From positions 36,770 through 100,769 of the forward strand of contig JAGCFD010000054.1 in assembly GCA_017650305.1 (NCBI GenBank): DNA of 64,000 nucleotides, given 5' to 3'. Below, piece by piece: positions 1-9,299 of this stretch; position 1 is the stretch's first letter, and every line of letters starts with the position of its first letter. A model generated the notes under the pieces. It made no database searches, was not told the origin of the DNA, and worked only from the letters and a program-made list of their open reading frames with translations. Origin of the DNA: Bacteroidales bacterium. Its GTDB lineage: Bacteria > Bacteroidota > Bacteroidia > Bacteroidales > WCHB1-69. The position numbers and the translations under genes were made by a program.

Positions 1-30
1 AAAAAAACAGGCGCCTTTTCGGGCGCCTGT
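1..30 (-). terminator. Intrinsic terminator downstream of the C10 protease gene
   Basis: A GC-rich hairpin (arms ACAGGCGCC and GGCGCCTGT, loop about TTTTCG) is followed on the minus strand by a run of seven T (the A-run at 1-7). It lies about 25 bases past the stop codon of the protease gene at 53-2341, as expected of a Rho-independent terminator for that gene. Confidence 0.85.
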
Positions 31-52
31 GATAATTGAATGACCAACCTGA

Positions 53-2341
53 TTATTGGATGATCAGTTTTTGTGTTCTCTGTCCATTTTGAGACTTCAG
101 ATTCAAGAAGTAGATACCTTCAGAGAGGTTGTTGGTTTGAATCTGGAACACTTGTTCGCCGCCATTGTAGCTGAATTGATCGGTAGCAACGGTCTTGCCA
201 GCCATGTCAACGATGGTAGCGTAAATTGTTTGAGCTTCATCAGCCGTAACAGAGACATTCACATACGTGTTAGCGGGGTTAGGATAAACGCTCACCTCCA
301 TGTTGTTGTCGAAATGCTCAACACCGGTTTGGCTGGTATGATAGTTCAGTTCAAAGCCTGTACCTTCCTGGTCATTATCGGAAGCGAAACGAACATAAAG
401 TTTTGAGGCATTGAGGAAGTAGTAATCAGTAGCCAAAGAAGCTGCATTGTTGATGTCAAAGTGACGATACAAAACAGGAGCGGAAGTAGAGGAGTAATCG
501 TACACATCTACGAAATCACCAGCCTTGAGGTCGAATTTGCTGAATGAGAACACGAAAGCGTTAGCACCGGTAGGACGAATCTGCCAAGAGCAGGTCTGGC
601 TTGGACGATACGGATTGTCGTTATTGATGGCATTGCCAGATTTGTCGGTAATGGTACCAGTTGAAGTCGTAACCATTTGTGTGTTGTTTAAGCAGGAGGT
701 AGAAGTAGAGGTGTAGGAGGTGGCAGCGAAGTTCAAAACAAAACCGTAGTCTGTTTCGGAGTTGGCTGTGGAGGTGAAGGTAATCAGTACACTGTCTGCA
801 TTGACGGTCAAGGCAGAAGGCAGAGGATCTCCAGTATAATCGGCATGAACACTACCGGAAACGGGGGAATAGTCGCTGCAAGCAGCCATGAGACAATCAC
901 CAGAGTAGGATTGTTTGATGCCGGAAGCCTCTGTACCGCCGTTGTAGATGTTCACCTTGTCACCGGGTTTCACTTTCAGCTTGGCGAAAGAGAAGCGGTA
1001 AGCGGTTGCGTTAGGAGAGGAGATAACCCATCTGCGGTTGGAGTTTTGAGCATATTTCATATTACCTGCACCATCGCTGATGGAACCCACGCTGGCGGTG
1101 ATTCTGGTATCGCTGACAGCCGGTTTCTGAATATCTGCAGAATCAGGCATCAATCTCGTCATCATCGTGTTGGTTTCTGCAACATTGAAGTTGCCGGAGT
1201 GCGTGTTCTGGTTGGTCAGAAGGAAGTAACCGTTGTCATAGCCACCCCATCCCCAGTTAACGTGGAAATAGGTGTCCGTAACAGTGTCTTGGGTGATGGT
1301 GGTGTAGCCATCGACAATCCAAGCGTGACCGCCATCGGTTTCGTTACGACCGCTGAAGAACAAGGGACGATGGGCGTTCAACTCGTTGATAGCCAACTCA
1401 ACCCACAAATAGGTCAAGCTAGAGGTGGGGGCAACATCAACAATGCTGTTGAATTGGGCATTCGGTGAATAGTGGAAGTATGTTTGCAAAGCTTCCAAAG
1501 CGTATTCAGACTGAGTACCGGAACCATCGTGACCATAACCCATACGGGTGGCAACACCGCAGTTGTACAACAGCTTAGCCTGCTCTCCATTGTAGGAAGA
1601 CAATTCGTCGGTCATGTTGTTGTAGTTGTAGTGGCTGTTGCTGAAGTTGATGCTTTGAGGCGGATAGGTGTAAATCAACTCACCGGTTTCATCATCATAT
1701 TCTCTCGGAATATAATAAATGGCACCGAAACCATTCTCCGGATAACGGTAGTAGTAGAGGATATTACTCATCGTCAAAGCCACACAACCTACGTAAGAAC
1801 GCATATCATTGTCCAGACTGCTGAGGGGGTTGTAGGGGCATTCGCCATTGTAATAGGTGTCTTGGTTCCACTTGGTGGTAATGAGAGGTTGTACACAAGG
1901 ATTGCCCTTGGTGCGGTTCATGATAGAGAAATCCTCGCTGGTGTAATAATCCCAGCTGGCTTTTGCGGGGTTGGATGAAGAGGGATTTTCCATCAAATAG
2001 GTCAGCTCTTTTTTGTAGCGGGTGCAGTAAAGGTCAGCACCTGTACCGGCTTTGAAGTTACTTTCCAGAGAGAAAGCCAAAACGGGAGTGGCTTGATCTG
2101 TTGCGGAAACAATCATGAAACCCTTATCGCCAACTTGGAAACGATAATAGACGGGATCACCTGCTTCGGTGTATTCCGTATAGACGAGCGTAAGGTCCAT
2201 TCCTTTAGCGTTAGAAACGCCGATGCGCTCTGACAGGAAGTTTTTGGATGCTTTCATTGCAGTCTCCACGGGGATAACATGTGAAGCAAAGCCCCAGAAA
2301 GATACTGCCAAAAGACAAACTAAAAGAGTAATTTTTTTCAT
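53..2341 (-). CDS. Secreted C10 (streptopain-like) cysteine protease with CUB-like domains and T9SS sorting domain
   Basis: Predicted extracellular cysteine protease. A signal peptide (about residues 1-19) is followed by a Spi-like propeptide segment (about 21-125, with FMIVSATDQATPVLAFS) that in this family blocks the active site. The C10 core carries candidate nucleophile Cys186 in YVGCVALTMSN and His339 in GGHAWIVDGY, then FHVNWGWGGYDNGYF. The usual GCxATAMAQ signature is altered after the Cys. Two CUB-like beta-sandwich repeats follow (about 410-530 and 550-670), each with a PGDxVxxY-type strand. The last 80 residues (SVYPNPANTYVNVSV through GIYFLNLKSQNGQRTQKLIIQ) form a type A T9SS sorting domain, so the protein should be exported through T9SS and released or anchored at the surface. 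It has its own promoter and terminator. Family call is firm; the substrate is unknown. Confidence 0.92.
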   Translation of the reverse strand: MKKITLLVCLLAVSFWGFASHVIPVETAMKASKNFLSERIGVSNAKGMDLTLVYTEYTEAGDPVYYRFQVGDKGFMIVSATDQATPVLAFSLESNFKAGTGADLYCTRYKKELTYLMENPSSSNPAKASWDYYTSEDFSIMNRTKGNPCVQPLITTKWNQDTYYNGECPYNPLSSLDNDMRSYVGCVALTMSNILYYYRYPENGFGAIYYIPREYDDETGELIYTYPPQSINFSNSHYNYNNMTDELSSYNGEQAKLLYNCGVATRMGYGHDGSGTQSEYALEALQTYFHYSPNAQFNSIVDVAPTSSLTYLWVELAINELNAHRPLFFSGRNETDGGHAWIVDGYTTITQDTVTDTYFHVNWGWGGYDNGYFLLTNQNTHSGNFNVAETNTMMTRLMPDSADIQKPAVSDTRITASVGSISDGAGNMKYAQNSNRRWVISSPNATAYRFSFAKLKVKPGDKVNIYNGGTEASGIKQSYSGDCLMAACSDYSPVSGSVHADYTGDPLPSALTVNADSVLITFTSTANSETDYGFVLNFAATSYTSTSTSCLNNTQMVTTSTGTITDKSGNAINNDNPYRPSQTCSWQIRPTGANAFVFSFSKFDLKAGDFVDVYDYSSTSAPVLYRHFDINNAASLATDYYFLNASKLYVRFASDNDQEGTGFELNYHTSQTGVEHFDNNMEVSVYPNPANTYVNVSVTADEAQTIYATIVDMAGKTVATDQFSYNGGEQVFQIQTNNLSEGIYFLNLKSQNGQRTQKLIIQ

Positions 2342-2391
2342 ATATGAAATTGTTTAGTTATTAATAATTTTCTTCTTTACCAATTGAGCGA

Positions 2392-2399
2392 CAAAAATA
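2392..2399 (-). promoter_or_regulatory. Bacteroidota -7 promoter box for the C10 protease gene
   Basis: TATTTTTG on the minus strand matches TAnnTTTG. It leaves a leader of about 45 nt before the start codon at 2341. No clear TTTG -33 box is visible. Confidence 0.55.
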
Positions 2400-2476
2400 A
2401 AAAAAATTTTGAAAGTTGACACCCTGTTAATATCTTTCGTAAAATGTTTATTATAAGAATGTTGCAAAAGCGGTTT

Positions 2477-3508
2477 TTATAATAGGTTGATATGTACGCC
2501 TGTTTGGGCGGTAACTTGTCCGATTATAGATGCCTTTTCATTCAACTTGTGGAACATCTCTACGATTTGGTTTGCATCTTCCGGGCGAGCTATGAGAATC
2601 ATGCCGATGCCCATATTGAAGATGTTGAACATCTCGCGATGGGGGATATTGCCATATTTTTCGAGCAGTCGGAATATGGGGAGGATTTGCCAGGAGCCTT
2701 CTTGGATGCAGACGCCCTGGTTGTCCTTAAGCATACGGGGGATGTTCTCGTCGAAGCCGCCGCCTGTGATGTGGCAGATGGCATGAACATCGAACTGGTT
2801 CAGCACTTCAAGGACGGGTTTTACATAGATGCGAGTGGGGGTGAGGAGTGTGTTTCCGAGTGTATCTTCCAGGTCGTCGTATCTTTCGTTCAGATTCAGG
2901 TGGTTGTCTTTGAGGACGATCTTGCGGACCAGAGAAAAACCGTTGGAGTGAACGCCTGAGGAGGCCAGGCCGATGAGCACATCTCCGACTTCCACCTTGG
3001 AGCCGTCGATAAGTTTGGATTTCTCGACGCATCCGACAGTGAAACCGGCGATATCGTATTCGTCTTCATCGTACATGTCGGGCATTTCAGCGGTTTCGCC
3101 GCCTATCAGAGCGCAGTTGGAGAGCACGCAACCGTCGGCGACGCCTTTGACGATAGTCTCGATCTTGACGGGGTTGTTTTTCCCAACGGCCACATAGTCC
3201 AGGAAGAAGAGAGGAGCGGCTCCTTGGGCCAAAACATCATTAACGCACATGGCCACGGCATCTTGTCCGATGGTGTCGTGTTTGTCCATCATGAAGGCTA
3301 ACTTAAGTTTGGTGCCCACGCCGTCGGTGCCGCTGACCAAGATGGGTTCTTTGTATTGCAGGGAGGCAAGGTCAAACATGCCGCCGAAGCTTCCAATATT
3401 GCCCATCATGCCAGGACGGTTGGTTCTACTGATATGTTTTTTGATTAAACGGACAGATTCGTAACCGGCTTCGAGGCTTACACCGGCATCTTCGTATGTT
3501 TTAGCCAT
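2477..3508 (-). CDS. purM: Phosphoribosylformylglycinamidine cyclo-ligase (AIR synthetase)
   Basis: Catalyses ATP-dependent closure of formylglycinamidine ribonucleotide to aminoimidazole ribonucleotide, the fifth step of purine synthesis. At 343 residues it has the normal length. Family motifs are in order: [10 protein letters not shown] (about 60-69), [10 protein letters not shown] (about 90-99), GGETAEMP (about 136-143) and [13 protein letters not shown] (about 247-259). It starts 24 bases after the queA stop codon on the same strand, so the two are probably co-transcribed from the queA promoter. No other pur genes are in the window. An AT-rich inverted repeat (2449-2456 with 2477-2484) spans its stop codon but is a weak terminator candidate. 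Confidence 0.96.
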   Translation of the reverse strand: MAKTYEDAGVSLEAGYESVRLIKKHISRTNRPGMMGNIGSFGGMFDLASLQYKEPILVSGTDGVGTKLKLAFMMDKHDTIGQDAVAMCVNDVLAQGAAPLFFLDYVAVGKNNPVKIETIVKGVADGCVLSNCALIGGETAEMPDMYDEDEYDIAGFTVGCVEKSKLIDGSKVEVGDVLIGLASSGVHSNGFSLVRKIVLKDNHLNLNERYDDLEDTLGNTLLTPTRIYVKPVLEVLNQFDVHAICHITGGGFDENIPRMLKDNQGVCIQEGSWQILPIFRLLEKYGNIPHREMFNIFNMGIGMILIARPEDANQIVEMFHKLNEKASIIGQVTAQTGVHINLL

Positions 3509-3532
3509 AATTTTTACAGTTTTTTGTGAGAA

Positions 3533-4606
3533 TTAAATAATCAACATTGCGTCCCCGTAAGTCAGGAAGTGATATTTTTCCTCCACGGCTTGGTGATATG
3601 CTTTCATGACGAAGTCGTAACCGCCGAAAGCGGCCACCATCATCAGCATGGAGCTTTGGGATGCGTGGAAGTTGGTGATCATAGCGTCAGCGACCATGAA
3701 GCGATAGGGAGGATAGATGAACTTGCTGGTCCAGATATCCTCTTTGCCATTCATCTTCGTGGTCTTTACATGTCCGTTGGAATAGACGGAGGATTCGAGC
3801 GCTTTCATTGTGGTGGTGCCGACGGCGATGATCTTGTGGCCTTCGTCTTTGGCCTTGTTGATGGTGTCGGCCACCTCCGGCAAGATGACCATGCGTTCTG
3901 AATCGGGTTTGTGTTTGGAGAGGTCTTCCACGTCGATATCGTTGAAGTTGCTCAGGCCGGCGTGCAGCGTGATGTAGGTGCGCTCGAGACCATAGAGTTC
4001 CATCTTTTTGAGCAGCTCGCGACTGAAATGGAAGCCGGCGGCCGGTGCCACCACGGCGCCCTCTTCAGTAGCGTAGAGGGTTTGGTAGTTTTCTTCATCC
4101 TCATCCTCGATTTCGCGCAGTCGCTGGATGTCGTCCGGCAATGGCGTGGTCCCGAGGTCCATCAGTTTCTGCTTGAAGGCGTCATGATCCCCATCGAAGA
4201 GGAAACGCAGCGTGCGTCCACGGGAGGTGGTGTTGTCAATCACCTCCGCAACAAGACTGTCGTCATCGCAAAAACTAAGTTTGTTGCCGATACGGATTTT
4301 GCGCGCCGGATCCACCAGCACATCCCACAAACGACTCTCCGCATCCAATTCGCGAAGCAGGAATACTCTGATTTTGGCACGTGTCTGTTCCTTCTCGCCA
4401 AAAAGAAGGGCAGGGAAGACTCTCGTGTTGTTCATTACGAAAAGGTCCCCCTCCTCGAAATAGTCCAAAATATCTTTAAATAATTTATGCTCAATGGTTT
4501 TAGTCTTTCTATTGAGCACCATCATGCGTGCCTCATCACGCTCTTTTTCCGGATGTAATGCTATCAGTTCCTGAGGAAGATAGTACTTAAATTCTGATAA
4601 TTTCAT
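3533..4606 (-). CDS. queA: S-adenosylmethionine:tRNA ribosyltransferase-isomerase
   Basis: Transfers and isomerises the ribosyl moiety of AdoMet onto preQ1 at tRNA position 34, giving epoxyqueuosine. The 357 residues show the QueA hallmarks: DPARKIRIG (about 100-108), EEGAVVAPAAGFHFS (about 183-197), HAGLSNF and AVGTTTMKALES. I place the start at the ATG at 4606 (MKLSEFKYYLP); an in-frame TTG at 4612 would add MF but is less likely. A -7 promoter box lies 17 nt upstream of the ATG. It leads purM in a likely two-gene operon; no other queuosine gene is nearby. Confidence 0.95.
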   Translation of the reverse strand: MKLSEFKYYLPQELIALHPEKERDEARMMVLNRKTKTIEHKLFKDILDYFEEGDLFVMNNTRVFPALLFGEKEQTRAKIRVFLLRELDAESRLWDVLVDPARKIRIGNKLSFCDDDSLVAEVIDNTTSRGRTLRFLFDGDHDAFKQKLMDLGTTPLPDDIQRLREIEDEDEENYQTLYATEEGAVVAPAAGFHFSRELLKKMELYGLERTYITLHAGLSNFNDIDVEDLSKHKPDSERMVILPEVADTINKAKDEGHKIIAVGTTTMKALESSVYSNGHVKTTKMNGKEDIWTSKFIYPPYRFMVADAMITNFHASQSSMLMMVAAFGGYDFVMKAYHQAVEEKYHFLTYGDAMLII

Positions 4607-4623
4607 AAACAAAAATTAGCCTG

Positions 4624-4631
4624 CAAAACTA
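4624..4631 (-). promoter_or_regulatory. -7 promoter box for queA-purM
   Basis: TAGTTTTG followed by CAGG on the minus strand matches TAnnTTTGC. The ATG at 4606 is 17 nt downstream, so the leader is very short. Confidence 0.6.
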
Positions 4632-4724
4632 CAACATTTTTATCCTTTTGTCAAGAGCAAAATTTTCTTTTTTAAAAATGTAATTATTTATGGTGGATAT
4701 AAAAGAAGATATTTTCTTTTTTGC

Positions 4725-4733
4725 TACTTTTGC
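4725..4733 (+). promoter_or_regulatory. -7 promoter box for the alkaline phosphatase gene
   Basis: TACTTTTGC followed by AG, a strong match to TAnnTTTGC; start codons at 4750 and 4756 lie about 17-23 nt downstream. No convincing -33 TTTG. Confidence 0.6.
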
Positions 4734-4749
4734 AGTTTGAAAAATTTTA

Positions 4750-6399
4750 ATGATAATGAAAAGAATCGTTCTTTGTAATCTCCTCTTTTTATTGGGTTTG
4801 TCGCTCTTTGCCCAACCCGCTCCCGTGAAAAACGTCATCTTGTTGATCACGGATGGAACCTCTACGAGCCTGCTATCTTGCGCCCGTTGGTATCAAACAT
4901 ATCTTGACTCTACAAAGACAGCTTTAAACATAGATCCCTACATCAAGGGTTTGGTGCGCACCAACTCTTCCGACGCTCCCATCGGAGATTCTGCGCCGAC
5001 AACATCTTGTTACATGACAGGAATGCCAAGCCAGACGGGTTTTGTCTCCACCTATCCAGTGAAGACTGATCATGACTTGGTGCCTGTAGATGCTACGCGC
5101 GCCTATCAGCCGTTGACCACTCTGATGGAAGCGGCCCATTGGCGTCAGGGCAAGTCCGCCGGCATCGTTTGTACTTGTGAGTTCCCCCACGCAACACCCG
5201 CCGACTGCGCCGCTCATACCTATTCGAGAGGAAAATACAATATGATTGCCCCGCAAATGGTGTACAACAACTTGGACGTGGTGATCGCAGGAGGCACCCA
5301 ATACCTCAAGGAGCCCGAACGCGAATATCTGAAATCCAAAGGATATAACCTTTTTCTTGACGATCTTTCCGGAATGCGCAATTGTCATAAAGGACCCTTC
5401 TGGGCGCTTTTCCGTCCCTCTTCTATAGAGTATTATATGGAATCCGACGAATCGGCCGTCCCTTCTTTGGCAGAAAGTACTGAGAAAGCATTGGAAATCC
5501 TCTCCCAAAACCCCAATGGCTTCTTCCTGATGGTGGAAGGCAGCAAGGTGGATTGGGCCGCACACGACAATGACGCCAAAGCCGCCCTCATTGAATTCCT
5601 GGAATTCGACAAAGCTTGTAAGGTGGCTTTCGACTTTGCCAAAAAAGACGGCAATACGCTCGTAGTCGTGGTTCCCGACCATGGCACCGGCGCCTTGACT
5701 ATCGGAAACACCAAGTCAAATCATGGTTACGACAGACTCTCCCTTCAACAAATTATGGAACCCATTGACCATTACCAACTCTCTCTCTATACAATGGGCG
5801 AAAAACTGAAAGCGACGGAGACGTCTGAATGGCCTAATCTTTTCAAGACCTATTTTGATATTGATCTCCAACCCTCCGAAATACAATATTTGTCATCAGC
5901 CTCTGACTATAGCAAGTCGTCCATGCCCAAGGAGGACCGCAAAAACAACCTCTCTATGGTCAAGATGCTCAGCCAGGTGATTTATGGTAGAACCTATTTC
6001 GGCTTCACCACGTTTGGCCATACCATAGAAAATGTCTTCTTTGCCATGTATCAACCCCAGCACGACGAACTGCAAGGCTGTCCAACCAACATTGAACTGA
6101 ATCAATATATGTGCCGCCAGCTGGGACTGACAGGTCTTTTAGAGGAGATGACTGAGGAGAATTTCGTGGATCATCGTAAGGTTTTTGAAGGCTATGACTA
6201 CAAAATTGATAGTCTTGACAAATATCATTACCGCTTTACGGCTAAATACAGAAAGAACACATTGGTCTTTGATAGTTATACTAACTATGTGACTGTCAAT
6301 AACAAAGTGTACGATTTGGAGTCGGTGTTGGTATATATGCCCATCAACAAAACATTTTATGTTCCCAAAGAATTATTTAGATACCTCTTACTAAAATAA
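4750..6399 (+). CDS. Secreted alkaline phosphatase family protein with a C-terminal extension
   Basis: Predicted exported metal-dependent phosphomonoesterase. After a signal peptide ending near SLFAQ come the alkaline phosphatase motifs: LLITDG (metal Asp, about 31-36), GDSAPTTSCYMTG with the candidate nucleophile Ser81 after Asp80, EGSKVDWAAHDND (two-metal site) and VVPDHGTGALTIG, then NHGYDRL. The start could be the ATG at 4750 or at 4756 (MKRIVL). The catalytic fold appears complete by about residue 400. The last 55-60 residues (KYRKNTLVFDSYTNYVTVN to FYVPKELFRYLL) look like a copper amine oxidase N-terminal-like (stalk) module, which is my inference from pattern only. It stands alone between divergent queA and the coiled-coil gene. 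Substrate unknown. Confidence 0.88.
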   Translation: MIMKRIVLCNLLFLLGLSLFAQPAPVKNVILLITDGTSTSLLSCARWYQTYLDSTKTALNIDPYIKGLVRTNSSDAPIGDSAPTTSCYMTGMPSQTGFVSTYPVKTDHDLVPVDATRAYQPLTTLMEAAHWRQGKSAGIVCTCEFPHATPADCAAHTYSRGKYNMIAPQMVYNNLDVVIAGGTQYLKEPEREYLKSKGYNLFLDDLSGMRNCHKGPFWALFRPSSIEYYMESDESAVPSLAESTEKALEILSQNPNGFFLMVEGSKVDWAAHDNDAKAALIEFLEFDKACKVAFDFAKKDGNTLVVVVPDHGTGALTIGNTKSNHGYDRLSLQQIMEPIDHYQLSLYTMGEKLKATETSEWPNLFKTYFDIDLQPSEIQYLSSASDYSKSSMPKEDRKNNLSMVKMLSQVIYGRTYFGFTTFGHTIENVFFAMYQPQHDELQGCPTNIELNQYMCRQLGLTGLLEEMTEENFVDHRKVFEGYDYKIDSLDKYHYRFTAKYRKNTLVFDSYTNYVTVNNKVYDLESVLVYMPINKTFYVPKELFRYLLLK

Positions 6400-6447
6400 C
6401 GTTTTCTGCGTTATTCGTTCATGTTTAATCATTAAAACCAATATACA

Positions 6448-7383
6448 ATGCAATCAACACAAGAAATTAATGGCGAAGTCAATGAAAGCCAAAACCCGTT
6501 GAAAAAGTGGGTTGTCATTTTAGGAATTCTGGCGGGATTATTCTTTTTATCCACGCTTTATTTTGGTATTTTTGCCAAACCAGTGACCAATTTGGAATAC
6601 ATCAAGGTTGCTGACGAGAAAGAATCTCTTCAGGCCGAGCTGGATAATCTTATGGCCGAACACGAGCGCATCAAGGCTCAATATGGCGAACTGTCGGACC
6701 AGTTGAGCGCCAAGGACAGCGTCATCATGGCAAATGCTGCCGAGATAGAGAAACTTATCAATAGCCAAGCCGATTATAACAAGATCAAGAAACAACTTGC
6801 GAGACTGCAGAATATCTCACAAGAGTATGTTCAGGAGATGGACAAGCTTTATCAAGAGAACAAGGCTTTGAAAGAAGAAAATATACAAGTGAAGGCTGAT
6901 TTGGAAACGGAACGTCAGAATACGGCCACCATCCAGAAATCCAATGAAGACCTGCACGCCAAGATCAACAATGCCGCTGTCTATAAAGCTTACAACATTC
7001 ACAGCTCGGGCTATAATGTTAAAAACAACGGTACAGAAGAGGTTACCGACAAGGCTACCCGCACCGAACGCATCAAGACCTCTCTTATTTTGGGAGAAAA
7101 CTCGCTCATTGAACCGGGCCAGGTGAATGTCTATTGCCGTATCGCCATTCCGGGCAGCGGAAAAGTGTTGTCAATGGGTAGTGGAGACAACTACTCCTTC
7201 GTGCATGACGGTCAACGCTTGCAATATTCCTGCAAACAGACGGTGGATTATAGCGGCAGCTCTAAAAATGTAACCCTAACCTGGGATATTCCTTCTGACG
7301 ACAAAGCCATCAAGGGAAAATATATCGTGCAACTCTTCACAGACAATCAATTCTTGGGTGAGAGCTCCTTCACTTTAAAATAA
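6448..7383 (+). CDS. Membrane-anchored coiled-coil protein of unknown function
   Basis: I do not recognise a named family. A short polar N-terminus is followed by one transmembrane helix (about 21-42), then a long charged coiled coil (about 50-175) and a beta-rich C-terminal domain (about 180-311, including IEPGQVNVYCRIAIPGSG and a closing ...FLGESSFTLK). The most likely topology is a single-pass inner-membrane protein with the coiled coil and C-terminal domain in the periplasm. It follows the phosphatase gene by 48 bases and precedes nusB by 61, all on one strand. A structural or scaffolding role is plausible, but nothing in the sequence gives a function. Confidence 0.75.
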   Translation: MQSTQEINGEVNESQNPLKKWVVILGILAGLFFLSTLYFGIFAKPVTNLEYIKVADEKESLQAELDNLMAEHERIKAQYGELSDQLSAKDSVIMANAAEIEKLINSQADYNKIKKQLARLQNISQEYVQEMDKLYQENKALKEENIQVKADLETERQNTATIQKSNEDLHAKINNAAVYKAYNIHSSGYNVKNNGTEEVTDKATRTERIKTSLILGENSLIEPGQVNVYCRIAIPGSGKVLSMGSGDNYSFVHDGQRLQYSCKQTVDYSGSSKNVTLTWDIPSDDKAIKGKYIVQLFTDNQFLGESSFTLK

Positions 7384-7444
7384 GCGACCTTTTGGAAGAG
7401 TTTCATAAGAATCATTCACTAATCAAAACTATAGAGCCGAATCG

Positions 7445-8395
7445 ATGATAAGCAGAAGACATATTCGAGTCAAGGTGATGCAAGCTTTGTATGCCTATAA
7501 GACACGGACAGATGTGCAGCCGTCAGTAGCAGAGAAAGAATTATTCAAAACAGTGGAAAACTGCCATGCATTGTTTGTATGGGTGTTTTCCATTCTGCCT
7601 GAGGTGGTGCGTTATCGTGCCAACAAGCTGGAGAGTTTCAAGGAGAAAAATCATCCGACAGAAGAAGATTTGAATCCCAACACAAAATTTGTGGACAACA
7701 AAGTGATTGCCCAAATTGAAGAGAATAAAACGCTTCAGTCGTTGATGGAGCAGTATAAAGTCAAGTGGGATAACGACTTGGATTTTATCATCGCTGTCTT
7801 CAAGCAAATAGAAGATTCTGACATCTACAAACAATATATGTCTCAGCCGAAAGGGGGATACGATGAAGATAAGCAATTTGTGCTGGACGTTATTCAGGAT
7901 GTCTTTGGCGAGAGTGAGTACATCAGATGGTTTTTCGGCGAAAAGGATCCGAACTGGGTGGATGATTACTTTGAGGCATTGTCGATGTTATACAAAAATG
8001 TGGATGCCTTCAAAGAGAACAAAGGTGCAGAGTGTAAGATTTACTCCGCTTTTATCAATAAGGAAGATGACGAGTACTTGTGCCGTCATCTCTTCAGAAC
8101 GGTGTTGAAAAAAGATGCCGAGTATGAGCAACTGATTGAAAGCAAGATTCAGAATTGGGACATGGATCGCTTGATCGGCATGGACATCATTCTCCTCAAA
8201 ATGGCCATCTGCGAGCTGTCCGAGTTCCCGCTGATTCCTGTCAAAGTGACGATGAACGAGTATATTGAGATCTCCAAGATGTACAGTTCCGACAAGAGCA
8301 AGATTTTCATCAATGGAGTTTTGGACAAAATAATAGAAGAATTACGTTACTCCGGCAAGTTAAACAAGACAGGCCGGGGTTTGTATCAAAATTAA
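7445..8395 (+). CDS. nusB: Transcription antitermination factor NusB, long Bacteroidota form
   Basis: NusB binds boxA RNA with ribosomal protein S10 and promotes antitermination of rRNA operons. The N-terminus MISRRHIRVKVMQALYAYK is typical of the family. At 316 residues it is about twice the E. coli length, as is usual in Bacteroidota, because an extra helical region precedes the conserved C-terminal half (from about 220: WDMDRLIGMDIILLKMAICEL, then FINGVLDKI near 290). It heads a compact run with the DUF1573 lipoprotein (4 bases downstream), yajC and a YbbR-like gene, an order commonly conserved in this phylum. Confidence 0.93.
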   Translation: MISRRHIRVKVMQALYAYKTRTDVQPSVAEKELFKTVENCHALFVWVFSILPEVVRYRANKLESFKEKNHPTEEDLNPNTKFVDNKVIAQIEENKTLQSLMEQYKVKWDNDLDFIIAVFKQIEDSDIYKQYMSQPKGGYDEDKQFVLDVIQDVFGESEYIRWFFGEKDPNWVDDYFEALSMLYKNVDAFKENKGAECKIYSAFINKEDDEYLCRHLFRTVLKKDAEYEQLIESKIQNWDMDRLIGMDIILLKMAICELSEFPLIPVKVTMNEYIEISKMYSSDKSKIFINGVLDKIIEELRYSGKLNKTGRGLYQN

Positions 8396-8399
8396 AGCT

Positions 8400-8867
8400 A
8401 TGAGAAAGATAAGTGTTTTTTGTTTGATTGTTGCGCTGATGAGTTTTGTGGCTTGTCGTCAGAAGCCTGCTGAAGAAGGAGACTTCAAGGTGTCGGATGT
8501 GCACAACCCGCAGACGGCCCAAGGGGTTTCTGACAAGGCTAACAAGAATATGCCCGTCATCACTTTTGAGAACACCACCTATGATTTTGGGGAGGTGGTT
8601 CAAGGCGAGAAACTGACCTATTCTTTCAAGTTTAAAAACACGGGCAAGTCGAATCTGATCATCTACTCTTCAGAGGCAACTTGTGGTTGTACGACTTCAA
8701 CGCCGCCCAAAGCGCCTATCCGTCCGGGTGAGGAAGGCGAGATCACCGTCACCTTTGATTCAAAATCTCAAAACGGAAAGGTGTCCAAACGCATTCTGGT
8801 TGCTGCCAACACCTATCCGTCAGAGAATATTTTAACTATTACAGCAAACGTTTCGAAAATCCAATAA
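8400..8867 (+). CDS. DUF1573 lipoprotein
   Basis: A small envelope protein with a lipoprotein signal (MRKISVFCLIVALMSFVAC, lipid-acceptor Cys19). The rest is one DUF1573 domain, an Ig/ASPM-SPD-2-like beta sandwich, with the signature YDFGEVVQGEKLTYSFKF and ATCGCTTSTPPKAPIRPGE. The CGC pair is characteristic of the family. Its start codon is 4 bases after the nusB stop, so the genes are probably translationally coupled. Function is not established for the family. Confidence 0.9.
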   Translation: MRKISVFCLIVALMSFVACRQKPAEEGDFKVSDVHNPQTAQGVSDKANKNMPVITFENTTYDFGEVVQGEKLTYSFKFKNTGKSNLIIYSSEATCGCTTSTPPKAPIRPGEEGEITVTFDSKSQNGKVSKRILVAANTYPSENILTITANVSKIQ

Positions 8868-8892
8868 GTATTAACCTTAAAATCTTTAAAAA

Positions 8893-9282
8893 ATGAGTAT
8901 GTTTACACTTCTAGCAGCAGGCGCGTCAGGCGCTTCTACTTTGATATTTATCGTCCTGTTGATATTTATCTTCTACTTTTTCATGATTCGTCCTCAACAG
9001 AAACAGCAGAAACAGATGGAGGAGTTTCGCAATAGTCTTTCCAAAGGCGACAAAGTCACCACCGTGGGTGGTATTCATGGCAAGATTGTTGGCATTAAAG
9101 AGAATACCTTTCAGATAGAGATCACCAGAGATGTCGTGATTGAGGTGGAGAAAACAGCCATCAACTATCGTCCTGCCGCCCAGGGTGCCAAGAAGGCTCA
9201 GCCTAAGGATGACGACCGCAAGCCGGAAGAGCCGGAAACCACCATTCAGATGGATGACGACCGCAACCCCAATATTGACTAA
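8893..9282 (+). CDS. yajC: Preprotein translocase accessory subunit YajC
   Basis: YajC associates with SecDF and the Sec translocon in the inner membrane. The 129-residue protein has one transmembrane helix (about 16-35), the typical FFMIRPQQKQQKQMEEFRNS stretch after it, and the cytosolic domain LSKGDKVTTVGGIHGKIVGI. The C-terminal 35 residues are acidic and low in complexity and look non-conserved. It sits between the DUF1573 lipoprotein and a YbbR-like gene, as in many Bacteroidota. Confidence 0.95.
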   Translation: MSMFTLLAAGASGASTLIFIVLLIFIFYFFMIRPQQKQQKQMEEFRNSLSKGDKVTTVGGIHGKIVGIKENTFQIEITRDVVIEVEKTAINYRPAAQGAKKAQPKDDDRKPEEPETTIQMDDDRNPNID

Positions 9283-9299
9283 TCTACATTTAAAAAGAT

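Noticed and set aside
6395-6415. AATAACG/CGTTATT hairpin at the end of the phosphatase gene
   Set aside because: No T-run follows and it overlaps the stop codon, so a terminator call is not supported.
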